Source: Scilla litardierei
Lineage: Eukaryota; Streptophyta; Magnoliopsida; Asparagales; Asparagaceae
Assembly: GCA_030789695.1 (NCBI GenBank)
Contig: CM061141.1
Location: 320,728,452-320,792,451 of the forward strand
Length of the DNA: 64,000 nt
Reading direction: 5' to 3'
The position numbers were made by a program, and so were the translations under genes. Shown in pieces: positions 44,021 to 55,980 of the stretch; positions within the stretch are counted from its first letter, which is position 1; each line of letters begins with the position of its first letter. The notes under the pieces are model-generated. The model worked only from the letters and a program-made list of their open reading frames with translations. It did not search any database and was not told the DNA's origin.

Positions 44021-44634
44021 CTAGTCATAACCCGTGCACACGGACACGGTTCATTTAAGATTTTCCTCCGCGAAATCTTTATTCCCCAAAAAATTATTTC
44101 CACAGCCAAAATTGCGCAGAACAACAAATTAGCGTAAAAATATTTAGCGGCACGGGCGCCTTCTATGCTGAATAACAAATTCGGTGCGGGCGCCTTCGAC
44201 ACTGAACAACAAATTAGCGTAAAAAAATCGGTGCGTGCGCATTCAGCGCAGAACAACAAATTAGCATAAAAAATTTAGCGGGCGCCTTTGGCGCGAGAAA
44301 TTATTCTCATCTTTGTCCAATGGGTCGAAGAGACGGTGGGCCCCGCGTTGAGGGAGAGATCATGTGTTGAGGGAGAGATCATTCGATCTGCACATTAAGT
44401 GCAAGTTAGTGTTTTTTTCCCAAGTACATTAATTTCGTGCACTCTGATGTTCCCAAAAAACTTTCATTCCCCATAAAGTTACATTTCCTCAGAAATGATT
44501 TTCCCTCCAAAAATTTCAACAAAATCTCATCTAAACCATTCATTCCTCAAAATTAAATTCAAGACGTCTTTCTATCAGCTTGTTTGTCCTAGGCAGCCCT
44601 AGAATTAAAAAACAGTTGCATTTTAATATATAGA
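44021..44634 (-). mobile_element. Non-autonomous Helitron (copy 2)
   Basis: Minus strand: starts TCTATATATTAAAATGCAAC after A (44635), ends with a GTGTCCGTGTGCACGGG hairpin remnant and TTATGACTAG before T (44020). The last ~50 bases match copy 1 (28077-28964), as do the interior GGGCGCCTTC and AACAACAAATT words. No coding capacity. Confidence 0.72.
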
Positions 44635-44916
44635 TGTGTGTATATATATGTATGTATGTATATGTATAGAGTTTTACGGGAATCAGGTGGCCAACCCTTG
44701 GTCCACCCATGGCCAAGCTCCCCCCATATATTTTTTTGAAATTTTTTTTCAATATGCTCTACATATCATTATGATCACCATAAAATCAAGTGAATCCAAC
44801 ACTTTAACTTTGCCCATCGATCCACCCGTTGCAAAAAGTTCAATGTTATGATTGTTGCTTTTGGAGAAATCAAAGGCCTTATCATATTACCGAATAGGGA
44901 GCGAAGGGGAAACTAA

Positions 44917-45756
44917 GGGCATGTTCTTTTCTCAGACTGTGAGTGAGAATCTGGGTTTGGGGCACTATTCGCCCACTGTATGGTGGAATCCTGATTTGCT
45001 TTCTCGTTGCGTGTTCTTTTCTGGTTTTGTGAAAATGGAAAAGCTGGCTTCGTGGCTCGTGTCAGTGAGAATCCGAGGCCTCGTTTAAAATCCAAAATTT
45101 TTGCTCCAATTATGGTAGAATCTCGTCGGATGTAGGGCCCTCACGTTGTGTGGTCACCTCTGCTGCTGCCCCCGAGGCTACCTCTTCCTCCTTCTCCCCT
45201 TCTCGCTGCTGCCTTCGCAGGTGTCGGTTGCCTTTGGGAGAAAACCCGAAAAAAAATTACAGGCACGTCCTCTTCCTCCTTCTCCCCTTACACTGCTACC
45301 TTCGATTGTGTCAAATGCCTTGTGCAAAAACCCTAAAAAAATTCTGCGCTGACCCTTCTTCTATAAGCTAGAGCCTTTTTGGGTTGCTGAATAGATCCAC
45401 GTCTGAAGGATTGTTGGGAGGGCTCAAGGCAGCTTGCAATGGGTTTGTGCAGTTCCTAGCTTGCAGTGGGTTTTTTCGTTAGAACTGCAAATGTCAAAAA
45501 ATAACCCAAAATGAACTCATTTTACGTAGATGGTAACCTTAACTAGGTTCACCACACCCCACAATCCAACTTTTCACCTCCAACTTTCTTCAGCCAAAAG
45601 AACACACTACACGGAATGGGCCCCGACTCAACTTTTCAACTCCACAATCCAACCCCATTTTCTAACAAAAGAACACACTACACCAAATTTCTCTCTTATT
45701 AGATTCCACACTTCTCAACTTTTCCAATTTATACTTTCCTACAAAAGAACAAGCCC
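44917..45756. mobile_element. Harbinger/Tourist-like MITE (TSD TAA)
   Basis: Terminal inverted repeats GGGCATGTTCTTTT (left) and, read inward from the right, GGGCTTGTTCTTTT. The trinucleotide TAA flanks both sides (44914-44916 and 45757-45759), as PIF/Harbinger elements require. Internal AAAAGAACACACTACAC words repeat near 45596 and 45665. 840 bases, no transposase. Confidence 0.75.
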
Positions 45757-45859
45757 TAAAGCCGAAAGGAAAACGCATAATGTACTGCATCTTTGCTTTC
45801 AGGATCGCTGTTGGCCTGGTCACATTACCCAAAATGCTGCATATATATATTACATTCTT

Positions 45860-46146
45860 TGTTACGACCTGAAGATCGTGATAGTCCTACCTTCCGCCAT
45901 GAACCATGCCCCTCCCAAACGGATGGCCCACCCAATGACGGGGCGTCTCACGCCCGAGCTTTAAAGGCTTGTAGGGCGCCAGCCGGCTCGAATGCCCCAG
46001 ACTGCAGGGGGATGGGCGCACCTCGCCTTGCCCCCCCCGCCCCTGACAGATGCGCTCGACCGCCCTCGCTCGATCCACCGGGAACGGTGCGCTCGGGGCA
46101 CGCCCGGCCGGTGCAGCCTCGGATGTTACGGAGGCGCACCCGTCTC

Positions 46147-46181
<35 letters not shown>

Positions 46182-47057
46182 CGATCCAGGATCCTTGTCT
46201 GAGAGGGCGCGGCCGGGTCGCACGTCCGCCGCCCGGGTCGGCCCAGAGGATCGTCAGAGGGTCCTTCCTCTGGGAGGCGCTCCTTCGAATCCTTGGCTCA
46301 TCGGACACGACAAACAACCTAGTATAAGGACGTGACTGACACTTATGCCGCCCGACCATCTGACAAAGCACCCCCTGGCCGTTGCGCCCCCTGACACTTA
46401 ATGCTTTCGGACCTGACACCCTGACAAAAGCACCCCTGGCTGTTGCGCCGTCTGACAAAAGTGTGGCTGACACTCCTGTTCCCGACATCCTCATCCGAAG
46501 CGTCCGCTGACAGCAGGGCCAGCTCAGCACGTCGAGTCAGCATGCCAGGTCTGCCCCACCGAACTGCCTCCCATCAGGTATAAATACCCCCTCACTTCTT
46601 ACGGTGAGGGGGTTGGCAAATTTACTCTTAATCTCATTATTCACACACGAGAGCAGAGGTCTTCCATATCTTTGTTCTCCCACTCATAGCTTGTCACGTA
46701 CGGTCGACTCACCCTTAGTCCGACCTGCGTGCCTAGCCCCCGCTTTAAGCCCTATTACTGACTTAGGCATCGGAGAGGCTAAGGGTTGGAGCCCAACTCG
46801 GCCTTTCTGACGAGTTGCTCATTGCGCAGGATAGCTCGTCCCCTAGCTTGTGTTCGCCTTCAGCTCCAGCAGTCTGATCTTCCTCAACCGCATCCTGCGG
46901 GATTCGACTCTGTGGTCTGCTCCAACAACAAGCTTAGCCTCATCACCCCTCTATTCACCTGTCAAATAGTCTATCCTAATCCCTTCATTAACATAACCAC
47001 TGTGCCCTTGGTTCCCCCTAATACAAATTCATTGTACACGAGTTCTACCCCGCAACA
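45860..47057 (+). repeat. 5' LTR of the Tat-type element
   Basis: Starts TGTTACGACCTGAAG and ends CCCGCAACA directly before the primer site ATTGGCGCCGTCTGTGGGAA (47058-47077). A TATAAATA box lies at 46579-46586. A run of 31 C occupies 46150-46180. The left edge is judged from the TG start only, since no partner LTR exists. Confidence 0.65.
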
Positions 47058-47092
47058 ATTGGCGCCGTCTGTGGGAACGAAGGGTCACACCC

Positions 47093-49108
47093 ATGTCAGA
47101 CCCCATATCAATCACCCGAAACCCTAACCACGGCAAAGATCCCATGGATCAAGAACCACTCTCTCAACCAATGACTCCCGCGACTGGCCCTCCTCCTGGT
47201 GTAGAGGTCGAGACAGTCCAGGCCTCGACTCGCATAATACAACAAAGCTTCGAGGCCTTCACTAAGGCAATGGCGGGCTTTGCAGCAACAGGGACGGAGG
47301 CACCTCCCGGCCCCTTTGAGCCCCCGAACGTGAGACGAAATTTTCACCCTCAGTTTGAGGAGGAGGGGGAGACCTGGGGCTCGCTAAGGAGATTGCGGCC
47401 CAGCGGAGGCTCCTGGAGGAGGAAATGGAGGTCGCGCAGCGGCGGAGGCACCGGGAGGAGGCGGCCGCCGCGCAAAGGTATTTGGGAGAAGCGGTCGAGA
47501 CCGCCCGACAGGCCCACCTGAACGACGAGACCGCCCGACGCCAGTTCCGCTTCATTATCGCGAAACGCGGAAGGCTCCGGAGGGAGAACGAAGAGAGCCG
47601 AGGGATCCCGGAGGTGTCGATGACAGGCAGACGACACCTGGATGGGCGCGGCCCGTCGCTCGCCAAGTCTCCGCTGTGGGGGTGAAGTCCGCCTCATCAA
47701 CATCACTCCCCCGATTGTCTGGACAAGGAAGCCGTTCGTCGACAACTCCGCTTCCTCACCGCCGAATGCGAAAGGCTCCTGAGGGAGAATCAGAGTGGAG
47801 AGAGGTCCCGGAGGAGATGGCCGGAGGGCGGTGGTACTATGATGACAGTAGCCCGCCGCCCATCGAATCCTCTACCCACGGAAGGAGTCCCTCCAGGCGA
47901 CCGTTTCGTTATTCCCTGGGGCGCGACGACCATCGGCAGCCAAGGCGCGACCGGAGCCAAACCCCAGAACGGCGAAGAGGGCACGCCCCCGAGAGCTCTG
48001 CCTATCCGGAGGAGGCCACGTCGTTGGCGCGATGGATCACGTCCGCCCCGAGACCCGTAAGGTTCAAGGCCCCCCACCTGGCCACCTACAACGGAAGAGG
48101 CGACCCCTCTCGCACGTGCAACAATACCGGGGGGCAATGGAGGCGCAGGATGTGGATGAGGCATTCCTATGCCGGCTTTTCTCGCAAAGTCTGAGTGACA
48201 CAGTGTTGGATTGGTACTTCGACCTACCTGCGAGATCCATTGGGAGCTTTGGTGAACTGTCCCACAAGTTCTGCCAGGAGTTCCGGGCCGGACGAACGAA
48301 GAGGAAGCCCATGGACTATCTTAGCACGATAGTCCAAGGGGAAGGAGAGATGACAGGGAAGTACTTGCACCATTTCCAGGATGAGAGACGGGCGGTGGTG
48401 ACCTGTGGCGATGAGGTGCTCATGTTGGCTTTCAAGACGGGGCTGCGGACTCGGAGCCTCCACAAATCTCTGCTCCGAGATCCGCCAGCCGACTACGAGG
48501 CACTGGTCGCTATGGCAGAGAGGCATGCATTGGCCGAGGAGACTCTCAGCACGAAGAAACTATCCCCCCGGTGAAGCCGCCCCAAGGCGAGCCTCGATCG
48601 CATCCGCGACCAAGGCAGGAAGACGGGCCTCGGGAGCATGACCAGCTGGCCCAACTAAGGCGCGACCCAACGGAACGTCGCCCGCAAGACCGCCCTGGCC
48701 CGGCCTGAGACTTCGACCCGGCCCAAGAGCCTGCCCGCACCATCCCGAGGCAGGAGGGACCCCTGCGGGCCCATTATAGCAGCTCAACGCCCCCACGTTA
48801 GAGGTGTTGGTCGCGACAACAAGGGCCGGACTGCTGCCGGAGCCGCCCCGGGAGATGAGGTCGGACCCAGCAAAGCGGGATCTCCGAAAGTACTGCCGGT
48901 ATCACCGGGACCACGGTCATGACACCGACAATTGCTACACTCTCCAGAGGGAGATCAATCGGTTGATCCAGGCGGGCCACTTGGGAGGCTTCGTGGGAAA
49001 CAGGCAGGCAATCCAAGAAGAAAGGGCCTCACGAGAAGCACGGAGGCCAGAGCCACCAGCAGACCATGGTCAGGAGGAGCCGCGCCCCCTAGGGCGATCA
49101 TGCACATA
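47093..49108 (+). pseudogene. Tat-type gag, several frameshifts
   Basis: The ATG at 47093 lies ~15 bases after the PBS. The N-terminal part (SDPISITRNPNHGKDP...) is followed in other frames by an Arg/Glu-rich segment. The gag core at 48100-48574 (FSQSLSDTVLDWYFDLP, FCQEFRAGRTKRKPMDYL, KTGLRTRSLHKSLLRDPP) comes next. A CCHC-like piece near 48890-48960 (KYCRYHRDHGHDTDNCY) ends it. At least four frame changes make it non-functional. Confidence 0.8.
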
Positions 49109-49189
49109 GACATGATAAGCGGGGGCCGCCTCCAGGTGGGGCGTCGCCCGCGAGCATGGAGGTATATGTGCCCGGCAGGTGATGGCGGC

Positions 49190-49955
49190 GGGCGCCAGCA
49201 GCAAGTCGAAGCGGAGAAGGGTAAGTCGACCCCCCATCACTTTCACCGATGAAGATCTGGGGGGAGTCGAGTATCTGCATGAGGATGCCATTGTCATCGA
49301 GGCTCAGGTCGAAACGGTCATCATCAGCCGGCTCCTGATCGACACCGGAAGCTCCTGCGACATCCTGTTTTTGTCAACGGTCGAGAAGATGGAGTGGAAG
49401 CGGGCAGACCTAAGGCCTTACATAGGGCCCATCGTCAGTTTCACTGGCCATGTGATCCCTATTGTGGGGGTGATCACCCTGCCGATGACTCTGGGGGAGG
49501 AACCGAGGGTCGTCACCCGGGGGACGCAATTCGTCGTCGTTGACATCGCGTCGGTGTACAACGGGATCATTGGGCGCCCATACATGACGGCCATAAAGGC
49601 GCTCCCCAGCCTGCTACACCAGATGGTGAAATTCCAGCCTCCGCGAGGGGTGGGGTTGGTGCGGGGAAACCAGGTGCTGTCCAGAAGCTGCAACAAAGGG
49701 TCGACCAGGCACCAGAGCCCGAAACAGGCCTTGTCAATCCACATTCCCGACGAAAGGGATGACTTCTGTGACCAACGGTCGACCCCTGCCGAGGAGGTCG
49801 AAGAGGTACCCATGGCCGCGGAGGAGGGCAAAACTGTCTCCATCGGGATGAAGCTCCCGGCCACTCTAAGGGCGGCCCTCGTCAGCTTGCTCCGGGAAAA
49901 CGTGGAATATTCGCCTGGTCGACCGCGGACATGCCAGGGGTTGACCCAACGGTGA
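49190..49955 (+). pseudogene. Tat-type aspartic protease
   Basis: One frame encodes PITFTDEDLGGV and the active site LLIDTGSSCDILF (D-T-G). The retropepsin follow-up YNGIIGRPYM comes next, and it stops at 49955. The protease would cut gag-pol. It is not in frame with the RT that follows. Confidence 0.82.
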
Positions 49956-51750
49956 TCTCCCATGGGTTGAATGTGGACCCAGGAGCTCGACCGGTCCGGT
50001 AGAAGAAGAGGAGCGCCGGGTGCGAAAAGAAGAGGGCAGCCGAGGAGGAGGTGGAGCGGCTTCTCAAGGCCAAGTTTATCAGGCCGTCGACTACCCGGTC
50101 TGGCTCACCAACATCGTCTTGGTGAAGAAGGCCAGCGAAAAATGGCGCATGTACGTCGACTTCACTGACCTTAACAAGGTGTGTCCGAAGGACATCTTCC
50201 CCCTCTCGCAGATCGACACTCGGTAGACTAGGCGTCTGGCTACGAGTTGTTGAGCTTTATGGACGCCTTCTCAGGCTATAGCCAGATCCCAATGGTAGAG
50301 AAGGACAAAGAGAAAACATCATTTGTCACCGATAGAGGCACCTTCTGTTACACAAAGATGCCATTCGGATTGAAGAACGCCGGGACGACCTATCAGCGGA
50401 TGGTGGACCGGATATTCAGCCCGCAGGTTGGGCGAAACTTGGAGATCTACATCGACGACATGCTGGTAAAGAATAGGAGATCCCCAGACCACCTTGCCGA
50501 CTTACAGGAGACATTCCAAATGGTTCGCCAATACGGCTTAAGGCTGAACCCGGTGAAGTGCGTCTTCGACGTGCAGTCAGGGAAATTCCTAGGCTTCATG
50601 ATAACGAAGCGATGGATTGAGGTGAAACCCGATAAGGTGATGGCCCTCGTCAATATGGTGGAACCGCGGATGATCCGGGACTTGCAACGCCTAAATGGCC
50701 GGTCCGCCTCTCTGTGGCTGTTCATGTTGAAATCCGCGAAGAGATCGCTCCCCTTCTTCAGGGTCTTGCGCATTGCCTTCGAAGAAGAAAAGGACAAAAG
50801 GAAGGTAATCCCATGGGATGATGACTGCGTTCGAGCATTCGCGAAGCTGAGGACCTACCTGCAAAGCCCGCCGCTCCTCGCCAGACCGGAAGAAGGAGAA
50901 CTGCTAGGGTTGTACTTGGCGACCAATGAAGAGACCATCAGCTCCGTCCTAATCAAAGAGGAGAGGGCGTGCAGCGCCCTGTATATTACGCCAGCCGGAT
51001 TCTTTGGGAGGCAGAGACTCGCTACAGTCCCATCGAGAGGGCCGCCTACTGCCTGGTCACAACGGCAAGAAAGCTCCGACCATACTTCCAGGCCCATCCC
51101 ATCGCAGTCCACACCGACTTGCCCCTCAAGAAGAACCTAAAGAGGTTGGAGCGGTCGGGAAGGATGCTCAACTGGAGCGTCGAGCTCAGCGAGTTCGACA
51201 TAACATACAAGGCCCAGACGGCGATCAAGGGCCAGGCATTGGCGGACTTCGTGGTAGAATGCACCATCGAGGACGCCCCAGGGGACCAACCCGACGCACC
51301 ATCGGCGACCGCATCCCCACAAGTGATGGGGGTGGCGGAACCTTCAGAGCCCCCCAGGGAGACATGGACGAATTATGGACCGTCCACGTCGTTGGCTCAG
51401 CGACGGGGTCTGGGACGGGGCGGGTATCGTCATTCAAACCCCGACGGATGCTCGTTGGAATACGCCTTGCGCTTCAACTTCCCGGCGACCAACAATGTCG
51501 CGGAGTATGAGGCCGCGGTCAACGGGTTGAAGCTCAATAGGGCGGTGGGGACAACGAACGTGTTGCTCCTCAGCGAACCGCAACTCGTCATCCAACAGAT
51601 CCAAAGGAGCTTCGAGGCCTGAGAAGAGACGATGAAGCGCTACCTTAAGCACATCCAAGCCGAGCTCCGGATGTTCAAGAGAGCGGAGGTCCGGCACCAG
51701 CCCCGTTCCAGCAACCTCCGGGCGGATGCCTTGTCCAAGATGGCCTCTTC
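49956..51750 (+). pseudogene. Tat-type reverse transcriptase, RNase H and second RNase H
   Basis: RT begins near 50080 (YPVWLTNIVLVKKASEKWRMYVDFTDLN). A lost base near 50218 breaks it just before LLSFMDAFSGYSQIP. The catalytic IYIDDMLVK lies near 50450. RNase H covers about 50870-51250 (LYLATNEETISSVL, YYASRILWEAETRYSPIE, HTDLPLKKNL) with a frameshift at ~50970. The archaeal-type second RNase H follows (VGSATGSGTG; LEYALRFNFPATNNVAEYEAAV). Frame changes and a stop at 51620 follow; the last readable phrase, LRADALSKMAS, runs into the solo LTR. Confidence 0.87.
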
Positions 51751-53487
51751 TGTTGTGATATGATTCCCCGGATTTGGTTTTGGATGATGAGCAAACATAA
51801 ATAATGTATACTAACTTATTTGTGAGCGCAGTTATGGAGATCGTCGCCAAAAGAATACGAACATCAAAAGCGACGTCTCAAGACTTCTCAATACGCGTGA
51901 TCGTGTGCCTGGAGCTTTGTTGAAGCTCAAAGAGTTTTATTGAAGTCAAGAGGAATGAAGATTGAAGCTTTGAAGACGGCTCGTAAGGTTTATTTTATAG
52001 TCTTCTTGCTTCATAGATTAGAATGTTAAGCCTTGAGTAGGACTAACATTATATACTTCATTTCTCTCATATCTTAGAGCTAGGATTATCATAGAAGCCA
52101 TTAGAAACATTCCCGAAGCCTATCGCTTCTTCCCTCGGCTTCTTGTGCATGTTAGTTGGTTCAAGAAGAGTCACCAACCGACTAGATGACGATTTAGTCG
52201 GTCGGTAACTCTACATGAACCGACTAGTTTGCCTTCTCTATTTCAGCTCTTTCTATGACTACAGTTAGTCGGTCAAAGAAGGGTCACCGACCGACTAGAT
52301 GACGATCTAGTCGGTCAGTAATCCTTCTTAGACCGACTAGTTGTGTACAGTCATTTTCAGCCTGAGCTACTGTTTCGAGTTAGTCGGTCAAAGAACGTTT
52401 ACCGACCGACTAGTTAAGAAACTAGTCGGTCAGCATTTGTTCTTAAACCGACTAAGTCATCTTGAAGTCAACCTATTCTATTTCGACGTTAGTCGGTCAA
52501 AGATCATTCACCGACCGACTAGTTGTGAAACTAGTCGGTCGGCAAGTCCTCTTAGACCGACTAGTTGTCTTTGCCTGTACTTCGACTTCTTGGCTGTTCT
52601 ACCGTTAGTCGGTCTACGTTGATTGACCGACCGACTAGTTGATGAACTAGTCGGTCGGTGGTTGTTCTTTGACCGACTAGTTGGGTTCAGAAAAGAGCCG
52701 TTGGAGTTTGTCTAAAAACGTTTTTCTCTCCCTCTCTCCTCTATCCTATATATAGTTGGAGGGGCTCTTTCATAAGAAAAAAGGCTGCCATTTTAGAGAT
52801 TTGGAGAAATCTAAGAGAAGCTATTCAACTCCATTCTAAAGCTTTCTCTTCCTCACAAGAATCTCTCTTTCAACTCTTTGAGCCATTTCCTCAAGAGAGA
52901 TTCTCTCCTTTGTGAGCCTTCCAAGCCAAGAGCTTGATCAAAGTCACCATCCTCCATCCTAGCCTTCGATCGCTGATCTTATTGGTGGAGATTCGGTTTG
53001 GTGACATCCTCTTCCTCAAAATCCATCATTGCCCTAATTTGGTAAGTTTACTTAAGGCATAGGATTTTGTAAGGTAAGAGTTTATTTCATTTCATATTTG
53101 AATTGTAAGTTTCACTCTCGGTTGTGAGAGTGTGGTTGTGATCCCGGGTTGTGGGAGTCACAAATTACTTTGTGTATGATTTGACTTGTGAAGGTTTTTC
53201 ACAAGTACTTCATAGTGGAAATCTTGAGTTAGGGTTGCTAACTCAAGTATCCGGAGGGGATCCGGGTGGTTGGGACGTAGGATCACCGGGAACAAGTCGG
53301 GGAGACTTGGGTGGATCCGAACCCAGTAATATTGTTTGTTTGCGTATGTTTTAATTCTTGTTGATAGTTGTTTAATTCCGCATTGTCGTTTATTTCTTGC
53401 ACAATAATTAGGAATAACTATCTTGATTATTTTAAGTACTATTCACCCCCCTCTAGTACGTGTGCAGTAGCTTAGCAGGGCACTACA
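51751..53487 (+). mobile_element. Solo LTR, palindrome family, copy B (TSD TCTTC)
   Basis: Starts TGTTGTGATATGATTCC, ends CAGGGCACTACA, flanked by TCTTC (51746-51750 and 53488-53492). Palindrome array about 52175-52685; TATA-like TATATATAG at 52747-52755. Same family as copies A and C. Confidence 0.88.
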
Positions 53488-53492
53488 TCTTC

Positions 53493-54837
53493 CTCTGCGG
53501 CCGAGATCGAAAAGGCCATCTACGTCGAAAGCCTGCTGACACCCACTATTGACGAGGAAGAACTAATGTGTGTCGGCTCGATGACGACATGGATGACCCC
53601 CATTGTGAAGTACATGGAGACATGGGCCCTACCCAAGGAACGGATGCTGGCTAAGAAGATAGAGAGGTGGGCCCTATCATTCGTACTCCTCGACGGAGTA
53701 TTATACCGCCGGTGCCGTGCTAACTTCGACGTCTTGCCGTACCTGAAGTGCCTGGGACCAGAGTAGGCTGAGCAAGTCATCTGCGAAGTGCACGAAGGCT
53801 TCTGCGGGAACCACCACGGCAGTCGCACCATTGCCCACAAAATAATGCGCCAGGGGTATTATTAGCCGACAATGATCCAGGACACGGCTCAATATGTCAA
53901 AAGATGCGAGATTTGCCAGAAATTCAGCCGACATACGGCAGCGGCTCCGGCCAACTTGGTGCCCATCGTGAGCCCAATCCCGTTTTCCAAGTGGGGGCTC
54001 GACATCCTTGGGCCTTTCCCAAAGGCTTCTGGTGGAAGGAAATATCTAGTCGTTGCCGTGGACTATTTCACAAAGTGGGTGGAGGCCAAGCTGTTGGCAC
54101 GCATCACGTGGACGGACATGAAGGGTTTTATCTGGCAGTCCGTTATATGTCGCTTCGGGATACCCCGCTCTATAGTCACGGATAACGGGAGACAGTTCGA
54201 TTGCAAAGGCTTCCGCAACTTCTGTTTAGGTTGGGGGATCAAGCTCCATTTTGCGTCGGTTGCCCACCCGTAGTGCAATGGAATGACGGAGGCCGCGAAC
54301 AAATGCATCTTGAGTCCTATGAAGAAGAAGGTAGACGCCGCTCTCGGGGCATGGGTCGATGAACTACCAGGAATCCTCTGGTCCTACCGTACCACCCACA
54401 AGGCCTCGACTGGAGAGAGCCCATTCATGCTGGCATACGGATCGGAAGCGGTCGTCCCTGTGAAAATCGGAGAGGAGACACTTTGGCTAAAACTCTTCGA
54501 TGACGATATCAATGGGGAGGGGCTCGGCCTCAGTCTCGAACTAGTGGACGAGGTAAGGGACCGAGCCCTGATTAGCCTCGTCCGGCACAGCCAGAGGATG
54601 GCCCGACACTACGACTCCAGGGTGAAGAAGCGGACCTTCAGAATCGACGACCTGGTCCTCAGAGACGTCGCCTTCCGACCCGAGACCGTCCGTCGAGGGA
54701 AGTTGGCCGCCAAATGGGAAGGGCCCTACAAGGTCATCGACATCATCGGACCGGCCACGTACATCCTGACGACCCCGGACAGAAGCGAGCTAGCCCACCA
54801 CTGGAATGAGGAGCACCTGCTAAAGTTTTACCAATAA
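53493..54837 (+). pseudogene. Tat-type integrase
   Basis: Starts EIEKAIYVESLLTP. The zinc-binding part has EVHEGFCGNHHGSRTIAHK and CEICQKF. The core has WGLDILGPFP (Asp), IVTDNGRQF (Asp) and MTEAANK (Glu), followed by GESPFMLAYGSEAVVPV and a C-terminal segment (LAAKWEGPYKVIDI) ending HLLKFYQ. In-frame TAG codons at 53764, 53863 and 54271 show decay. Its start was separated from the RNase H by the solo LTR. Confidence 0.87.
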
Positions 54838-54914
54838 TTGTGAGTCTTTTTAATGAAAGATCTTCATTTACGCACTTATCCAAATTTTGTTGTCTCCACG
54901 TGAGTGTTTCAGTC

Positions 54915-55980
54915 TGAACGCTCCAGACCTCTGGGACAAGGCCAACCCTCGCCACCCAAACCAAAGAAGGGCACGGGTCGAGCTACGCGCTCGCTCCCCC
55001 CTCCAGACATCTGGGGCAGGGCCAACCCTCGCCACCCAAACCAGAGAAGGGCACGGGCCGAGCTATGCGCTCGCTCCCCCCTCCAGACCTCTAGGGTAGG
55101 GCCAACCCTCGCCATCCAAACCAGAGAAGGGCACGGGTCGAGCTACGTGCTCGCTCCCCCCTCCAGACCTCTAGGGCAGGGCCAACCCTTGCCACCCAAA
55201 CCAGAGAAGGGCACGGGCCGAGCTACGCGCTCACTCCCTCCCTCTAGACCACTGGGGCAGTGCCAACCCTCGCTACCCAAACAAGAGAAGGGCACGGGCC
55301 GAGCTACGTGCTCGCTCCCCCCTCCAGACCTCTGGGGCAGGGCCAACCCTCGCCACCCAAACCAGAGAAGGGCACGGACCGAGCTACGCACTCGCTTCCC
55401 CCTCCAGACCTCTGGGGCAGGGCCAACCCTCGCCACCCAAACCAGAGAAGGTCACGGGCCGAGCTACGCGCTCCCTCCCCCCTCCAGACCTCTGGGACAG
55501 GGCCAACCCTCGCCACCCAAACCAGAGAAGGGCACGGGCCGAGCTACGTGCTCGCTCCCCCCCTCCAGACCTCTGGGGTAGGGCCAACCCTCGCCACCCA
55601 AACCAGAGAAGGGCACGGGCCGAGCTACGCACTCGCTCCCCCCTCCAGACCTCTGGGGCAGGGCCAACCCTCGCCACCGAAACCAGAGAAGGGCACGGGC
55701 CGAGCTACGTGCTCGTTCCCCCCTCCAGACCTCTGGGACAGGGTTAACCCTCGCCACCCAAACCAGAGAAGGGCACGGGCCGAGCTACATGCTTGCTCTC
55801 CCCTCCAGATCTCTGGGGCATGCCCAACCCTCGCCACCCAAACCAGAGAAGGACACGGGCCGAGCTACGCGCTCGCTCCCCCCTCCAGACCTTTGGGGCA
55901 GGGCCAACCCTCCCACCCAAACCACATAAGGGCATGGGCCGAGCTACGTACTCGCTCCCCCTCCAGACCTCTGGGGCAGG
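54915..55980 (+). repeat. 80-bp minisatellite, about 13 copies
   Basis: The unit contains CTCCAGACCTCTGGGGCAGG, CCAACCCTCGCCACCCAAAC and AGAGAAGGGCACGGGCCGAG. Copy starts are spaced 80-81 bases (CCAACCCT at 54942, 55022, 55102, 55182, ...). Because 80 and 81 are not both multiples of three, open frames through it are accidental. It is in the 3' untranslated zone of the Tat-type element and is cut by an LTR at 55981. Confidence 0.93.

Larger units (their letters stand above)
45860..55980 (+). mobile_element. Tat-lineage Ty3 retrotransposon, decayed, 3' end lost
   Basis: 5' LTR, PBS, gag, protease, RT, RNase H plus a second (archaeal-type) RNase H, and integrase in order. The extra RNase H is the mark of the Tat lineage. 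Many frameshifts and stops. A solo LTR splits it at 51751-53487, and the chromovirus-like element cuts it at 55981 inside its 3' minisatellite, so no 3' LTR is seen in the window. Confidence 0.85.
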
